Below, piece after piece: positions 1 to 10,015 of a stretch of DNA of 64,000 nt (positions are counted from its first letter, which is position 1; the number at the start of each line of letters is the position of its first letter). A program made the translations under genes and the position numbers. Under the pieces are notes generated by a model. That model was not told the origin of the DNA. It made no database searches and was given only the letters and a program-made list of their open reading frames with translations. This DNA is from Paraburkholderia sejongensis (GTDB taxonomy: Bacteria > Pseudomonadota > Gammaproteobacteria > Burkholderiales > Burkholderiaceae): positions 372,001-436,000 of the forward strand of contig NZ_JAJITD010000002.1 in assembly GCF_020880815.1 (NCBI RefSeq), in the 5' to 3' direction.

Positions 1-1164
1 CTGCCAGTGCTGCTCGCGCGCGAGCACCGACCACGGGCCGGTGTTGTAGGTCAACCCGGCTTCCTGCTGATACAGGAGCTGGGTGCCGTTCATGAACTGG
101 TTGACCGACGACGACAGGTCTTCCGGATAGGTGTTATCCGAAACCTTGTTGTAATAGATGTAGCCGCCGAAGCCGTTACCGAAGTTCTGGTTGTGCTGGA
201 TGTACAGCGCGTAACGGTTGGTCTTCGTCAGCCGGTCGTTGGGCAGGAACTCGCCGGTGATCGAGCCGGAGTACGTCGGCGACAGATAGCGGAACGCGGC
301 CTGCAACTGCACCCCGCGCTTCGAGATCAGCCGCGGCGTGAGCGTCAGGTCGCGGTTCGGCGCGATATTGAAGTAATACGGTACCGACAGCTCGAAGCCA
401 TTGGTCGAGCTGAGCGAAAACGTGGGCGGTAACAGCCCGCTGCGCCGGTCGCCCGACAGCGGGAACGACAGCCACGGCGACGCGAACACCGGTACGCCCT
501 GGAAGAACAGCACGCTGTTGTAGGCGACGCCTTCGTCCGCACCGGTGTCGAAATCGAACTCGCTGCCCTTGATGTACCAGGCCGGGTTGTCCGCGCACGC
601 GCACGCCGTGTAAGTGCCCCGCGTGAACACCGAGCGCTCGGCGTCGAGCAGATCGACCCGCTCCGCGCTGCCGGAGCCGCCCGTCACGTTGAAGTGGTAC
701 TTCGGCGAGGTCATGAACCCTTCGGTCGAATCGACGCGCAAATGCGCTTCGGGACCGATGAAGGTATTGCCGGTATTGATCACGTGGACATTGCCGTACG
801 CGTCGGCCATGTCCGTGTCCTGGTCATAGTGCAGCGCGTCGGACTTGATCACGGCGGTGCCGTGGCGCACCTCGGCCGCACCCTTGACCGCGAGATCCTG
901 GTCGATCGTGCCGGCCGCGTGCTCGCCGAGCACGAAGGTGGCGGGCCGCTGGCCGCTTTGCCGCGGATGCTCTTCCAGCTGCGGGGCCATCTGCATGCCC
1001 CACGGCGGATCGATCGGTTGCGGCTGCGCAGCTTCCCCCGCCAGCTGGGCGTGCGCAAGCGCGGGCATCAGACCCGGAACGGCAACCAGCGCCGCGACGA
1101 GCCGCCGTTTGCGCGGCACTACTGCACAGGAGGGAGTGGAATCGGAAAGCTGTCTGGGCGGCAT
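1..1164 (-). CDS. lptD: LPS-assembly outer-membrane protein LptD (partial, C-terminus off the left edge)
   Basis: LptD is the outer-membrane barrel that, with LptE, inserts lipopolysaccharide into the outer leaflet. The leftward frame is open from the ATG at 1164 to base 1, about 388 codons. It begins MPPRQLSDS, then has a signal-peptide-like stretch ending ALAHA near residue 39. The periplasmic OstA-type beta-jellyroll follows ([18 protein letters not shown], then [10 protein letters not shown]). After it come barrel strands rich in aromatic residues, such as [20 protein letters not shown]. Full-length family members are about 750-800 residues, so roughly half is present. It is divergent from amgK, 225 bp away. 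The start was chosen because translation before it has no signal character. Confidence 0.93.
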   Translation of the reverse strand, partial: MPPRQLSDSTPSCAVVPRKRRLVAALVAVPGLMPALAHAQLAGEAAQPQPIDPPWGMQMAPQLEEHPRQSGQRPATFVLGEHAAGTIDQDLAVKGAAEVRHGTAVIKSDALHYDQDTDMADAYGNVHVINTGNTFIGPEAHLRVDSTEGFMTSPKYHFNVTGGSGSAERVDLLDAERSVFTRGTYTACACADNPAWYIKGSEFDFDTGADEGVAYNSVLFFQGVPVFASPWLSFPLSGDRRSGLLPPTFSLSSTNGFELSVPYYFNIAPNRDLTLTPRLISKRGVQLQAAFRYLSPTYSGSITGEFLPNDRLTKTNRYALYIQHNQNFGNGFGGYIYYNKVSDNTYPEDLSSSVNQFMNGTQLLYQQEAGLTYNTGPWSVLAREQHWQ

Positions 1165-1344
1165 GTATCGTTTGGCGAATCGACCCGTGAGCCAGGCTTG
1201 CCGTCGTCACGATCCACCGCCTGCGCATCGCGACCGCGAGAGTCGGCTGCACCACTGGATTCACTATTTGCCGATGCTAAGGCGGGCGGTAAAACGCAAC
1301 ACGCAAAAGCTGGCGTGTGAGTCGCGTCAAAAAAGTCGTGGGGT

Positions 1345-1373
1345 ATTATATGGCAAGACGTTGCCCCCAAGAA
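1345..1373 (-). promoter_or_regulatory. Candidate sigma70 promoter for lptD
   Basis: On the minus strand a perfect TATAAT lies at 1350-1345, preceded after 17 bp by TTCTTG at 1373-1368, a weak -35. It would give a leader of about 170 nt before the lptD ATG. The element sits in the AT-rich part of the lptD/amgK divergent gap (1165-1389). The plus strand of the same patch reads TATTAT, so an overlapping amgK promoter is possible. Confidence 0.4.
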
Positions 1374-1389
1374 TTTGCCGCCGGTTTTC

Positions 1390-2457
1390 ATGACGCTGCC
1401 CGCCACCCAAGCCCACCAAGACTCCCGTCTCTCCCTGCTCAAAGCCTGGCTGCAAGGCCACGCGGCGCATCATGCGCTCGAGCTCGACAGCCTCGTCGCC
1501 GCCTCTTCCGACGCCAGTTTCCGCCGCTATTTCCGGCTCGCCGGTAAGGCGCCGCAAGGCACTGGCGCGGCCACGCTGATCGCGGTCGACGCACCGCCGC
1601 CGGAAAAATGCCGCGAATTCGCGCAGATCGCCGAACTGCTCGCAGCCGCCGGCGTGCACGTGCCGCGCGTGCTCGAAGTCGATTTCGACGCCGGCTTCAT
1701 GCTCGTCACCGATCTGGGCAGCGCGTCGTACCTCGGCGCGCTGACCGATGCGCAGGCCGCCGGCGACACCCGCCGCGCCCGCGCGCTGATGCGCGACGCG
1801 CTCGACGCGCTGATCCGCTGGCAGCTCAGTTCGCGCGAAGACGTGCTGCCGCCGTTCGACGAAGCGTTCCTGCGCCGCGAAATGGAGCTGATGCCCGAGT
1901 GGTTCATCGGCCGCCATCTGGGCCGCGTGGTCGACGAAGAGACCCGCGCGCTGCTCGATCGCACGTTCGCGCTGCTGGTCGCGAGCGCGCGCGCGCAGCC
2001 GCAAGGCTTCATGCTGCGCGATTTCATGCCGCGCAATCTGATGATCGCCGAACCGAACCCCGGCGTGCTCGACTTCCAGGACGCGGTGTACGGACCGCTC
2101 ACGTACGACGTGGTGTCGCTGCTGCGCGACGCGTTCCTGAGCTGGGACGAGGAGTTCGAACTCGACTGCTTCGCGTACTACTGGGAGCGGGCCAAAAAAG
2201 CCGGCCTGCCGGTCGACCCGGATTTCGGCGAGTTCTACCGCCAGCTCGAATGGATGGGGCTGCAGCGCCATATCAAGGTGCTCGGCCTGTTCTGCCGGAT
2301 CAACTACCGCGACGGCAAGGCGCATTACATGAACGACCTGCCGCGCTTCATCGGCTACGCGCGCAAGGTGGCGGAGCGTTATGCGCCGCTGCGCGGCTTC
2401 GCGAAACTGCTCGACGACCTCGAAGGCCGCGCGCAGGAAGTCGGCTACACGTTCTGA
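1390..2457 (+). CDS. amgK: N-acetylmuramate/N-acetylglucosamine anomeric kinase AmgK (aminoglycoside phosphotransferase fold)
   Basis: AmgK phosphorylates the anomeric carbon of MurNAc and GlcNAc released from recycled murein, feeding MurU and bypassing early UDP-MurNAc synthesis. The 355-residue protein has the APH kinase fold. The Brenner-type catalytic segment MLRDFMPRNLMI lies in the second half and is followed by the metal-binding DFQDAVYGP. The N-lobe has SSDASFRRYFR. ATG 1390 is preferred over an in-frame TTG at 1375; neither has a good ribosome-binding site. murU starts 9 bp after the stop, so the two form an operon. This pairing separates AmgK from true aminoglycoside-resistance kinases, which it resembles. 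Confidence 0.88.
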   Translation: MTLPATQAHQDSRLSLLKAWLQGHAAHHALELDSLVAASSDASFRRYFRLAGKAPQGTGAATLIAVDAPPPEKCREFAQIAELLAAAGVHVPRVLEVDFDAGFMLVTDLGSASYLGALTDAQAAGDTRRARALMRDALDALIRWQLSSREDVLPPFDEAFLRREMELMPEWFIGRHLGRVVDEETRALLDRTFALLVASARAQPQGFMLRDFMPRNLMIAEPNPGVLDFQDAVYGPLTYDVVSLLRDAFLSWDEEFELDCFAYYWERAKKAGLPVDPDFGEFYRQLEWMGLQRHIKVLGLFCRINYRDGKAHYMNDLPRFIGYARKVAERYAPLRGFAKLLDDLEGRAQEVGYTF

Positions 2458-2466
2458 GCGAGCACG

Positions 2467-3174
2467 ATGTCCATCAAGAAAGCGATGATTTTCGCCGCCG
2501 GGCGCGGCGAGCGCATGCGTCCGCTGACCGATGCGCGCCCGAAGCCGTTGCTCGAAGCCGGCGGCGCGCCGCTGATCGTGTGGCAGATCGAACGGCTCGC
2601 GCGGGCCGGCATCCGCAGCATCGTGATCAATCATGCGTGGCTCGGCGAGCAGTTCGAAGCGGCGCTCGGCGACGGTTCGCGCTGGGGCGTCGAGTTGCGC
2701 TACTCGGCCGAGCATGAAGCGCTGGAAACCGCCGGCGGGATCGCGCAGGCGTTGCCGCTATTGACCGACGGCGGCGCCGACCAGCTGTTCGTCGCGCTCG
2801 CCGGCGATGTCTACACCGAGTTCGACTACGCGACGCTGCACGCGCACGCCGCGCGCTTGCAGGCGCTGCCCGAGCCGGGCATGCATCTGGTGATGGTGCC
2901 GAACCCGGCGTTTCATCCGCACGGCGACTTCGGTCTCGTTGACGGCGTGCTGTCGCTCGATACGCAGCCGCGTTTCACGTTCGCGAGTTTCGGGCTGTAC
3001 GACACGCGGATGTTCCGCGCTCTGCCGCGCGGCACGCGGCGCGCGCTGAGCCCGTACTATCGCGAGACGATCGCGCGTGGGCTCGCGAGCGGCGAGCTGT
3101 ATGAAGGCCTGTGGGAGAACGTCGGGACCCAGGCGCAGCTGGAGGCGCTAGACCAGGCATTGCGGGCGCGCTGA
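2467..3174 (+). CDS. murU: N-acetylmuramate alpha-1-phosphate uridylyltransferase MurU
   Basis: MurU makes UDP-MurNAc from MurNAc-1-phosphate and UTP, the step after AmgK in the cell-wall recycling route that leaves cells less dependent on fosfomycin-sensitive MurA. The 235-residue protein starts with the nucleotidyltransferase signature AMIFAAGRGERMRPLTD, followed by the conserved PKPLLEAGG; a sugar-binding ETAGGI and a metal-site AGDVYTEFD lie downstream. The length is normal for the family. It is co-transcribed with amgK and ends 21 bp before the convergent end of the ABC exporter gene. Confidence 0.88.
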   Translation: MSIKKAMIFAAGRGERMRPLTDARPKPLLEAGGAPLIVWQIERLARAGIRSIVINHAWLGEQFEAALGDGSRWGVELRYSAEHEALETAGGIAQALPLLTDGGADQLFVALAGDVYTEFDYATLHAHAARLQALPEPGMHLVMVPNPAFHPHGDFGLVDGVLSLDTQPRFTFASFGLYDTRMFRALPRGTRRALSPYYRETIARGLASGELYEGLWENVGTQAQLEALDQALRAR

Positions 3175-3195
3175 CCGTACTAACGGCCGCCCTGC

Positions 3196-5106
3196 TCACC
3201 GCGCGCCGGAATCCGCGCCGACTTCGCCGCTGACCGCCTCCGGCGCGTCCGGCGGCACCTCCGGCGTCTGCGCGGCGCGCTGCTGCAACGCCCACATCTG
3301 CGCGAACAGCCCGTTCGCGCGCAGCAATTGCGCGTGCGTGCCGCGCTCGACGATCCGCCCCTTGTCCATCACGATGATCTGCTGCGCGTGCACGACCGTG
3401 GACAGCCGGTGCGCGATGATCAGTGTCGTGCGTTCGCGCGCGATGACGTCCAGTTCATGCTGGATTGCGCGCTCGGAGCGCGAATCGAGCGCGGAGGTCG
3501 CTTCGTCGAACAGCAGGATCGGCGGATTCTTCAGGATGGTCCGCGCAATCGCGACCCGCTGCTTTTCCCCGCCCGACAGCTTCAGCCCGCGCTCGCCGAC
3601 CGGCGTGTCATAGCCTTTCGGCAAACTTTCGATGAACTCGTGAATATGCGCGGCGCGCGCGGCGGCGATCACTTCGTCGCGGCTCGCCGACGGCCGGCCG
3701 TACGCGATGTTGTAGTAGATCGAATCGTTGAACAGCACGGTGTCCTGCGGCACGATGCCGATCGACGCGCGCAGCGAATCCTGGGTGACGTCGCGAATGT
3801 CCTGCCCGTCGATCAGGATCGCGCCGCCGTCGGCGCGCTGCAGATCGTAGAAGCGGAACAGCAGCCGCGCGAGCGTCGACTTGCCCGAGCCGCTATGGCC
3901 GACCACCGCGGTCGTCGTGCCGGCCGCGATCGTGAAGCTGACGTCGTGCAGAATCTGCCGCGTCGGTTCATAGCCGAAGCTCACGTGCTCGAAACGCACC
4001 TGCGCGCCGCTCACCTGCAACGCGCGCGCATCGGGCGCGTCGGGCACTTCCTGCGGCGCGCCGAGCAGCGAGAACATCCGGTCCATGTCGGTCAGGCTCT
4101 GCTTGAGCTCGCGATACACGACGCCGAGAAAATTCAGCGGAATATAGAGCTGCAACATGAACGTGTTGATCAGCACCAGATCGCCGAGCGTCAGGCGCCC
4201 GGCCATCACGCCCTGAGTCGCGCGCCACAGAATAAACACCAGTCCGGTGCCGATGATCGCCTGCTGGCCGAAGTTCAGCGCCGACAGCGAGCGCTGCGAC
4301 TTGATCGCCGCGCTGCGATAGCGTTTCAGATTGTCGTCGTAGCGGCTCGCCTCCCACTCCTCGTTGCCGAAGTACTTGACCGTCTCGTAGTTCAGCAGCG
4401 AATCGATCGCGCGCGAGTTCGCCTTCGAATCGAGCTCGTTCATCGTGCGGCGAAAATGCGTGCGCCATTCGGTGACCTTCACGGTGAACACGATGTACAC
4501 CGCGAGCGCGGCGAACGTGACGATCGCGTAATAGGCCTCGTATTTGACGACGAAAAAGCCCAGCACGAGACTGACTTCGACCAGCGTCGGCAGGATGCTG
4601 TACAGCGAATACGAAATCAGCTGCGTGATCCCGCGGGTGCCGCGTTCGATATCGCGCGACATCCCGCCCGTCTGCCGCTCCAGATGAAAGCGCAACGACA
4701 GCCCGTGAAGATGACGGAACACTTTCAGCGCGAGCTGGCGCACCGCGCTTTCGGTCACCTTCGAGAACAGAATCTCGCGCAGTTCGGTGAAGAACGACGT
4801 GGACAGCCGCACCACCGCGTAGGCAACCACTAACAGACCGACGCCGCCGAGCAGCACGATGCCGGGCGCGTCCTGCGCGCGGCCGAGCGCGGTCAGATGC
4901 TGGACCGACGCGAGGCTGTCGACGATCCGCTTCATCACGATCGGCACGCCGAGATTGGCGACCTTCGCGCCAATCAGGCAACTGAGCGCGAAGCCGACGC
5001 GCCATTTGTAGGTCGCGAGATACGGCAGCAGCGACACAATGGTCTGCCAGTCGTTGCGGGGCTGGGTGGAAATCGGCGAGGGTTCGGACGGCAGGGCGCG
5101 GCGCAT
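3196..5106 (-). CDS. Atm1-type ABC exporter, fused membrane and ATPase domains
   Basis: This is a half-transporter of the ABCB7/Atm1/HMT1 group, which exports glutathione-linked or heavy-metal compounds from the cytoplasm as a homodimer. The 636-residue protein has six membrane helices in the N-terminal half. The ATPase follows: Walker A GHSGSGKST, signature LSGGEKQRVAIART, Walker B ILLFDEATSALD, and the H-loop AHRLST. The LNFGQQAIIGTG stretch is typical of Atm1 proteins. An upstream in-frame start would add 68 Arg/Pro-rich residues, so ATG 5106 (MRRALPSEPSPIS) is chosen. Substrate is inferred from the family only. It stands alone, convergent with murU. Confidence 0.82.
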   Translation of the reverse strand: MRRALPSEPSPISTQPRNDWQTIVSLLPYLATYKWRVGFALSCLIGAKVANLGVPIVMKRIVDSLASVQHLTALGRAQDAPGIVLLGGVGLLVVAYAVVRLSTSFFTELREILFSKVTESAVRQLALKVFRHLHGLSLRFHLERQTGGMSRDIERGTRGITQLISYSLYSILPTLVEVSLVLGFFVVKYEAYYAIVTFAALAVYIVFTVKVTEWRTHFRRTMNELDSKANSRAIDSLLNYETVKYFGNEEWEASRYDDNLKRYRSAAIKSQRSLSALNFGQQAIIGTGLVFILWRATQGVMAGRLTLGDLVLINTFMLQLYIPLNFLGVVYRELKQSLTDMDRMFSLLGAPQEVPDAPDARALQVSGAQVRFEHVSFGYEPTRQILHDVSFTIAAGTTTAVVGHSGSGKSTLARLLFRFYDLQRADGGAILIDGQDIRDVTQDSLRASIGIVPQDTVLFNDSIYYNIAYGRPSASRDEVIAAARAAHIHEFIESLPKGYDTPVGERGLKLSGGEKQRVAIARTILKNPPILLFDEATSALDSRSERAIQHELDVIARERTTLIIAHRLSTVVHAQQIIVMDKGRIVERGTHAQLLRANGLFAQMWALQQRAAQTPEVPPDAPEAVSGEVGADSGAR

Positions 5107-5431
5107 GGGTCTTCGGGGAGAGAGTGGAAGTGCCGGAGTTCGCAGCGGCGCAAGGAGGCTCGAAGAGCCTGGGCGAGCCGCGCGAAACGCCCGGCCCGAG
5201 GGCCGCCGCGCCGCGCGGGAGCCGCGCTTCGCTGGGCGCTTTCCCGTACAATTCCTGATCCCGGTATTGTCGCAGAAGCCGGCTGGCGGCGCTTTTCGCG
5301 GGCCGTCCATCGCGTGCCGTCAGCGCGCCTCGCGCGACACTCGACACTGATAAGGCCGGTCCTTTCCGGCCGATACGACAATCACCACGCAGCAACCACC
5401 CGCGTGAACCCGAATCCCTAAGGATGTCCCG
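5107..5431. other. Divergent intergenic region, exporter / thioesterase genes
   Basis: About 325 bp without a credible gene. It holds the start regions of two divergent genes. A GGCCGG/CCGGCC hairpin with a TCCTTT loop lies at 5354-5371, 60 bp upstream of the thioesterase start. I see no convincing -35/-10 pair. Confidence 0.5.
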
Positions 5432-5827
5432 ATGAGCGAGCTTCTTCAACTTCCGTCCAAACCCTGCGCGCTGCGCGTGATGCCGCAGCCGTCGGATGCG
5501 AACATCCACGGCGACGTGTTCGGCGGCTGGATCATGGCGCAGGTCGACATCGCCGGCTCGATTCCGGCCAGCCGCCGCGCGAACGGCCGGGTCGCGACCA
5601 TCGCGGTCAACTCGTTCCTGTTCAAGCAGCCGGTGTTCGTCGGCGATCTGCTGAGCTTTTACGCGGATATCGTCAAGACCGGCAATACGTCGATTACGGT
5701 GTCGGTCGAGGTCTACGCGCAGCGGATGAGCCTCACCCAGGAAGTCGTCAAGGTCACCGAAGCAATCCTCACCTACGTCGCCACCGACAGCGACCGCCGC
5801 CCGCGCGCGCTGCCGGTGCTGGACTGA
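5432..5827 (+). CDS. YciA-type acyl-CoA thioesterase (hotdog fold)
   Basis: A small cytoplasmic thioesterase that hydrolyses acyl-CoA esters to free acid and CoA. The 131-residue protein has the YciA/ACOT signature HGDVFGGWIMAQVDIAG near residues 27-43, containing the catalytic Asp, then TIAVNSFLFKQPVFVGD. The length is normal for YciA. AAGG precedes the ATG by 9 bp. It is followed 65 bp later by a GST gene on the same strand and they probably share a transcript ending at the terminator near 6531. Confidence 0.85.
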   Translation: MSELLQLPSKPCALRVMPQPSDANIHGDVFGGWIMAQVDIAGSIPASRRANGRVATIAVNSFLFKQPVFVGDLLSFYADIVKTGNTSITVSVEVYAQRMSLTQEVVKVTEAILTYVATDSDRRPRALPVLD

Positions 5828-5892
5828 GCAGATCTGATTTGCCCCGCGCCCGGGGTCCGGGCGCTCGCTGTCTATCTTCGAACGGGAATGCG

Positions 5893-6504
5893 ATGAAACT
5901 GATCGGAATGCTCGACTCGCCGTACGTGCGGCGCGTCGCCATCTGCATGAAGCTGCTGGGGCTCGAATTCGCTCACGAGTCGATTTCGGTATTCCGTACT
6001 TACGAGCAGTTCAAGGCGCTGAACCCGGTCGTCAAGGCGCCGACGCTGATCACCGGCAACGGCACCACGCTGATGGATTCGACGGTGATCCTGCAGTATC
6101 TGGCGACGCTCAGCGGTCCGACGCCGCTGTTCCCAACCGCCCCCGACGCGGCATTGCGCGCCGCGCGTCTGACCGGCCTCGCGCTCGCCGCGGACGAAAA
6201 GGCCGTGCAGATCGTCTACGAACGCAATCTGCGGCCGGCCGAGAAGCGGCATGAACCGTGGCTCGAACGGGTGCGCGCGCAACTGCTCGCCGCTTTCGAT
6301 GAACTCGAACGCGAGCTGGCCGCCGCACCGTTGCCCGAGCGCCAGGAGCAGTTCACCGCAGCGGAAGTGGCGGTTGCGGTCGCGTGGCAGTTCACGCACA
6401 TGATGCTGCCGGAGATGGTCAGCAAGGCCGCGCATCCGCGGCTGGAGAAGTTTTCCGCGCACGCGGAAAGCCTCGCGGTATTCAAGGACACGCCGCCGGA
6501 GTGA
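5893..6504 (+). CDS. Glutathione S-transferase family protein
   Basis: The 203-residue protein begins MKLIGMLDSPYVRRVAI, the thioredoxin-like N-domain with a Ser-Pro at the usual active-site position. The glutathione-binding VVKAPTLI and MDSTVILQYL follow, then a helical C-domain. A start at 5839 would add 18 Arg/Gly-rich residues and is rejected in favour of ATG 5893. The substrate is unknown. It probably shares a transcript with the upstream thioesterase and ends at a strong bidirectional terminator. Confidence 0.82.
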   Translation: MKLIGMLDSPYVRRVAICMKLLGLEFAHESISVFRTYEQFKALNPVVKAPTLITGNGTTLMDSTVILQYLATLSGPTPLFPTAPDAALRAARLTGLALAADEKAVQIVYERNLRPAEKRHEPWLERVRAQLLAAFDELERELAAAPLPERQEQFTAAEVAVAVAWQFTHMMLPEMVSKAAHPRLEKFSAHAESLAVFKDTPPE

Positions 6505-6530
6505 ACGGCGGTTGAGCGATCCGAAGCAAA

Positions 6531-6558
6531 ACAGGGCGCCCCGTGGCGCCCTGTTTTT
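6531..6558. terminator. Bidirectional rho-independent terminator
   Basis: A ten-bp perfect stem, ACAGGGCGCC / GGCGCCCTGT with loop CCGT (6531-6554), has TTTTTT on the right and AAAAC on the left. It can therefore end both the GST transcript and the convergent GGDEF/EAL transcript, whose stop codon touches the T-run. Confidence 0.88.
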
Positions 6559-9500
6559 TACGCCGGCTCCAGCTCGCGCACCTGGCCGCCGTGCAGCAGC
6601 TCCGAAATCGCCTCGGTCGACAGCGGCTTCGCAAAGTAAAAGCCCTGCATCTCGTCGCACGCGCGCGCCTTCAGGAAGTCGAGCTGCGCCGACGTCTCGA
6701 CGCCCTCGGCGATCACCTGCAACTTCAGCGAATGCGCGAGCGCGATGATCGCCGACGTGATCGTCTCGTCGTCGCCGCAGATACCGATGTCCGACACGAA
6801 CGAGCGGTCGATCTTCAGCCGGTCGACCGGGAAGCGCTTCAGATAGCTGAGGCTCGAATAGCCGGTGCCGAAGTCGTCGATCGCGAGACCGATGCCGAGC
6901 GCGTGCAGTTCGTTGAGCATCGACACCGCCTCCTCCGCGTTGCGCATGATCGTGCTCTCGGTCAGTTCCAGTTCGAGATACTTCGGTTCGAGCCCGGTTT
7001 CGGCGAGCACCTGCATCACCAGCTTGGCGATATCGCGCTGCTGGAACACCCGCGCCGACAGATTCACCGACACCCGCGCGGGCGGCAGCCCCTGCTGCTG
7101 CCACGCCTTGTTCTGCCGGCACGCCTCGCGCAGCACCCACTCGGACAGCGGGCCGATCAACCCGCTTTCCTCCGCAAGCGGGATGAACGATGACGGCGGC
7201 ACCAGCCCGACCTCCGGGTCGTGCCAGCGCACCAGCGCCTCGATGCCGACGATCTGGCCGCTGCCGATATCGACCTGCGGCTGATAGTGCAGCAGGAATT
7301 CGTTATCGCGCAGCGCGCGGCGCAGGCGGCGTTCGAGATTCAGGCGCGCGCCCGCGCTCGCGTTCATCTCCGGCTGATAGAACTGGAACGTGTTGCGGCC
7401 CATGTCCTTGGCGCGATACATCGCGACGTCGGCCTTCTTCATCAGTGTTTCGGCGTCGTCGCCATCCTGCGGGTACAGACTCGCGCCCATGCTGCAGCCG
7501 ACATACAACTCAGTGCCGTCGAGCCACACCGGCTCCGAAATAGCGGCGCGCACCCGCTCCATCCATGCGATCAGCGACTGTTCATCGACGGTGTCGGTCA
7601 TCACGATCACGAACTCGTCGCCGCCGTGGCGCGCGACTGTGTCACTGGTGCGCGAGCAGCGCGCGAGCCGCTCGGCGACCACGCTCAGCAAGCGGTCGCC
7701 GACGCTGTGCCCGAGGCTGTCGTTGACGTTCTTGAAGCCGTCGAGATCGAGGAACACGACCGCCACGCCGCTGTGATGGCGCTGCGCGATCACCAACGCA
7801 TGTTCGAGCCGGTCGCGCAGCAGATTGCGGTTCGGCAGCCGGGTCAGCTCGTCGTAATTGGCCTGATATTCGAGCTGTTCCTGATAGCGCATCAGTTCGG
7901 TCACGTCGTTGATCACGCCGATGTGATGGGTGATCACGCCTTCGGCATTCGGCACCGGCGCGATGAACAGCTGATTCCAGAATAGTGCGCCATCCTTACG
8001 ATAATTGCGCACCACCGCGCTGACCTCGCGGTTCGCCGCGAGCGCCTCGCGAATCAGCGCGACTCCTTCCTGATCGCGGTCGTCGCGTTGCAGCACCCGG
8101 CAGTCGTGGCCGATCACTTCGGCCGGATCGTAGCCGGTGATCCGCATGAACGCCGGGTTCACGTACTCGATCAGATTGCCCGCCGGCGACGGCGCGGTGA
8201 TCAGAATCGCGTTGACGCTCGCGTCGAGCGCGCGGCTTTGCAGACGCAGCGCGAGATCGGCGCGCTTGCGCTCGGTGATATCGGTGTACGAGCCGAGCAC
8301 GCCGATCACCTGACCGTCGTTGTCGGTGAACGGCAGCTTGCTCGTGACCGTGGTGCGATGTTCGCCGTCGATCACGAAGTCGACCTCGAAGTTCATCTTC
8401 GGCACCCCGGTGCTGACCACTTCCCGATCGTGCTCGGTAAAGAGCGCGGTGAACGCGCGCCACGGCAGCTCGGCGTCGCTCTTGCCGACCACCTGCTCCG
8501 GATACGCGAGGCCCGCGTCGCGCGCGAACGCCATGTTGCAGCCGAGATAACGCGAATTCAGGTCCTTCCAGAAGATCCGCTGCGGGATGTTGTCGATCAC
8601 CGCTTCGAGCATCTGGCTCGAACGCAGCGCCTCGGCTTCCGCGTTGATCTGGTCGGTGACGTCGTCGGCCAGCACGAACTGCGCGTCGCAGCCGGCGAAA
8701 TTGAGCGAGTGATACGACACGTTGACGCTGATCAGCGAACCGTCCTTGCGCCGGTGCCGCCAGATACCCGCCATGGTGTGCCCCTGACGCAGCGTGGCGC
8801 TGCGCTGCAGATGCATTTCGAGGCGCGCGATCTCGCTACCTGGCCGGATCGCGCGGATCGTCATGTTCAGAAACTCGCTTTCGGCGTAACCGTACTGCTC
8901 GATCGCAGCCGCATTGACGGCCAGAAAGCGCAGCGTGTTGCGATCGAAGATGTACATCGGCACCGAGTGATCGTCGAACATGCTGCGAAAGCGATCGTCG
9001 TTGCGCACCAGCGCGCGGACGCTGCGCAGCTTTTCGCGCGCGCTGCTCTCGCGCACGCCGAAGGTCAGCAGCAGCAGCGTGCTGCCGGCCAGCATCGCGA
9101 CGATCAGCACGAATAGCGCGCGTTCGCTGTCGCTGGCCGAGCGCGCGAGCGAGTTCTGTAACGCGCGGTTCTCCTCGTCGCGCAGCACCGCGAGCGCGGC
9201 TTCGATGCGCGCGAGCGCGGGGGCGAGCCGCGGGCGGATGGGCGTGGCGGTGGCGGCGGTAGCGGTCCCGGCGGCGCTTGCGGGGACGGCTGGGAGGGGA
9301 TTCGGTGTCGCGCGAGGAATCTCGGTCGGCGCGGCGTCGAGGCTCGCTTCCGGCGTGGCGTTCGGCGCCATGTTCGATGCCGCGTTGGCGGCAACCGCCA
9401 CGGCGCTCGCGTTTTTTCGCAGCGTTTCCTCGAGATCGTGTTGCAGCGCGTGGCGCGCCGCGCTCAGGCTCGCCAGCGCGCCGGCCATGCGCGGTTCGCT

Positions 9501-9797
9501 CGCGAGTTCGTCGCGCAACACCTGCTCGCGGCCGGCAAGCTCAGTCGTGATCGAAGCGGCCGCCGCGGGCGGCACCGGCTCGCCCGCGGCCTTGAGCCGG
9601 CGCAGCGCGGTGAGACCGTTATCGAGCGCGGCGCGATATGCGTCGATGCTCTGGCGCACGCTGGCCGATTGCTGCAGACGGGCGTCGGCATCGCGCTGCC
9701 CGCGAATCTGCGTGTACGCGATGAACGCGTTGGCCCCGACAGCGACGACCACGACCGCGAGATTGATCAGTAGCCGCTTCGATAAGAGAGGATTCAT
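6558..9797 (-). CDS. Membrane c-di-GMP protein: periplasmic domain, three PAS (one LOV-like), GGDEF and EAL
   Basis: The 1079-residue protein combines diguanylate cyclase and c-di-GMP phosphodiesterase domains. Order: membrane helix about 11-29; Ala/Pro/Thr-rich periplasmic region to about 225; helix about 228-249; PAS about 268-380; PAS about 395-505; LOV-like PAS about 515-635; GGDEF with intact GGDEF at 725-729; EAL with EAL at 853-855. EAL motifs [15 protein letters not shown] and EGVE and the ELTES glutamate are present, so both catalytic sites look intact. The third PAS reads GHDCRVLQ with Cys566 where LOV domains carry the photo-reactive Cys, followed by [12 protein letters not shown]. 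It is monocistronic. The input signal and net activity are unknown. Confidence 0.9.
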   Translation of the reverse strand: MNPLLSKRLLINLAVVVVAVGANAFIAYTQIRGQRDADARLQQSASVRQSIDAYRAALDNGLTALRRLKAAGEPVPPAAAASITTELAGREQVLRDELASEPRMAGALASLSAARHALQHDLEETLRKNASAVAVAANAASNMAPNATPEASLDAAPTEIPRATPNPLPAVPASAAGTATAATATPIRPRLAPALARIEAALAVLRDEENRALQNSLARSASDSERALFVLIVAMLAGSTLLLLTFGVRESSAREKLRSVRALVRNDDRFRSMFDDHSVPMYIFDRNTLRFLAVNAAAIEQYGYAESEFLNMTIRAIRPGSEIARLEMHLQRSATLRQGHTMAGIWRHRRKDGSLISVNVSYHSLNFAGCDAQFVLADDVTDQINAEAEALRSSQMLEAVIDNIPQRIFWKDLNSRYLGCNMAFARDAGLAYPEQVVGKSDAELPWRAFTALFTEHDREVVSTGVPKMNFEVDFVIDGEHRTTVTSKLPFTDNDGQVIGVLGSYTDITERKRADLALRLQSRALDASVNAILITAPSPAGNLIEYVNPAFMRITGYDPAEVIGHDCRVLQRDDRDQEGVALIREALAANREVSAVVRNYRKDGALFWNQLFIAPVPNAEGVITHHIGVINDVTELMRYQEQLEYQANYDELTRLPNRNLLRDRLEHALVIAQRHHSGVAVVFLDLDGFKNVNDSLGHSVGDRLLSVVAERLARCSRTSDTVARHGGDEFVIVMTDTVDEQSLIAWMERVRAAISEPVWLDGTELYVGCSMGASLYPQDGDDAETLMKKADVAMYRAKDMGRNTFQFYQPEMNASAGARLNLERRLRRALRDNEFLLHYQPQVDIGSGQIVGIEALVRWHDPEVGLVPPSSFIPLAEESGLIGPLSEWVLREACRQNKAWQQQGLPPARVSVNLSARVFQQRDIAKLVMQVLAETGLEPKYLELELTESTIMRNAEEAVSMLNELHALGIGLAIDDFGTGYSSLSYLKRFPVDRLKIDRSFVSDIGICGDDETITSAIIALAHSLKLQVIAEGVETSAQLDFLKARACDEMQGFYFAKPLSTEAISELLHGGQVRELEPA

Positions 9798-9940
9798 GGG
9801 TTCCGAACGTCGATCGTTCCGAGGGCGGGAGCGCGCGCTCGCCTGTCGGTGCGTGCGGGCCGCAGCGACGCGATTCTTTTACGCGCCAACCTTTGGATAT
9901 CGGCAGCGTTCGGGGCCGGGTTGAGGGTGGTGGGGAAAAA

Positions 9941-10015
9941 TTTATGCGGCGCGCCTGGCCGGCCGCACCTGGCTTTATGCGGGCGCCTAGCCAGCCGCAC
10001 CTAGCCGGCCGCACC
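9941..10015. repeat. Short tandem repeat at the 3' end of the nitrate-reductase-associated gene
   Basis: Two near-identical 28-29 bp copies, both starting TTTATGCGG and ending CCGCACC, lie at 9941-9969 and 9974-10001. A third partial copy (TAGCCGGCCGCACC) at 10002-10015 overlaps the last codons and stop of the gene on the minus strand. The period is about 33 bp. The leftmost copy ends in an A5 run that reads T5 on the minus strand, so it may double as a weak terminator. Confidence 0.6.
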
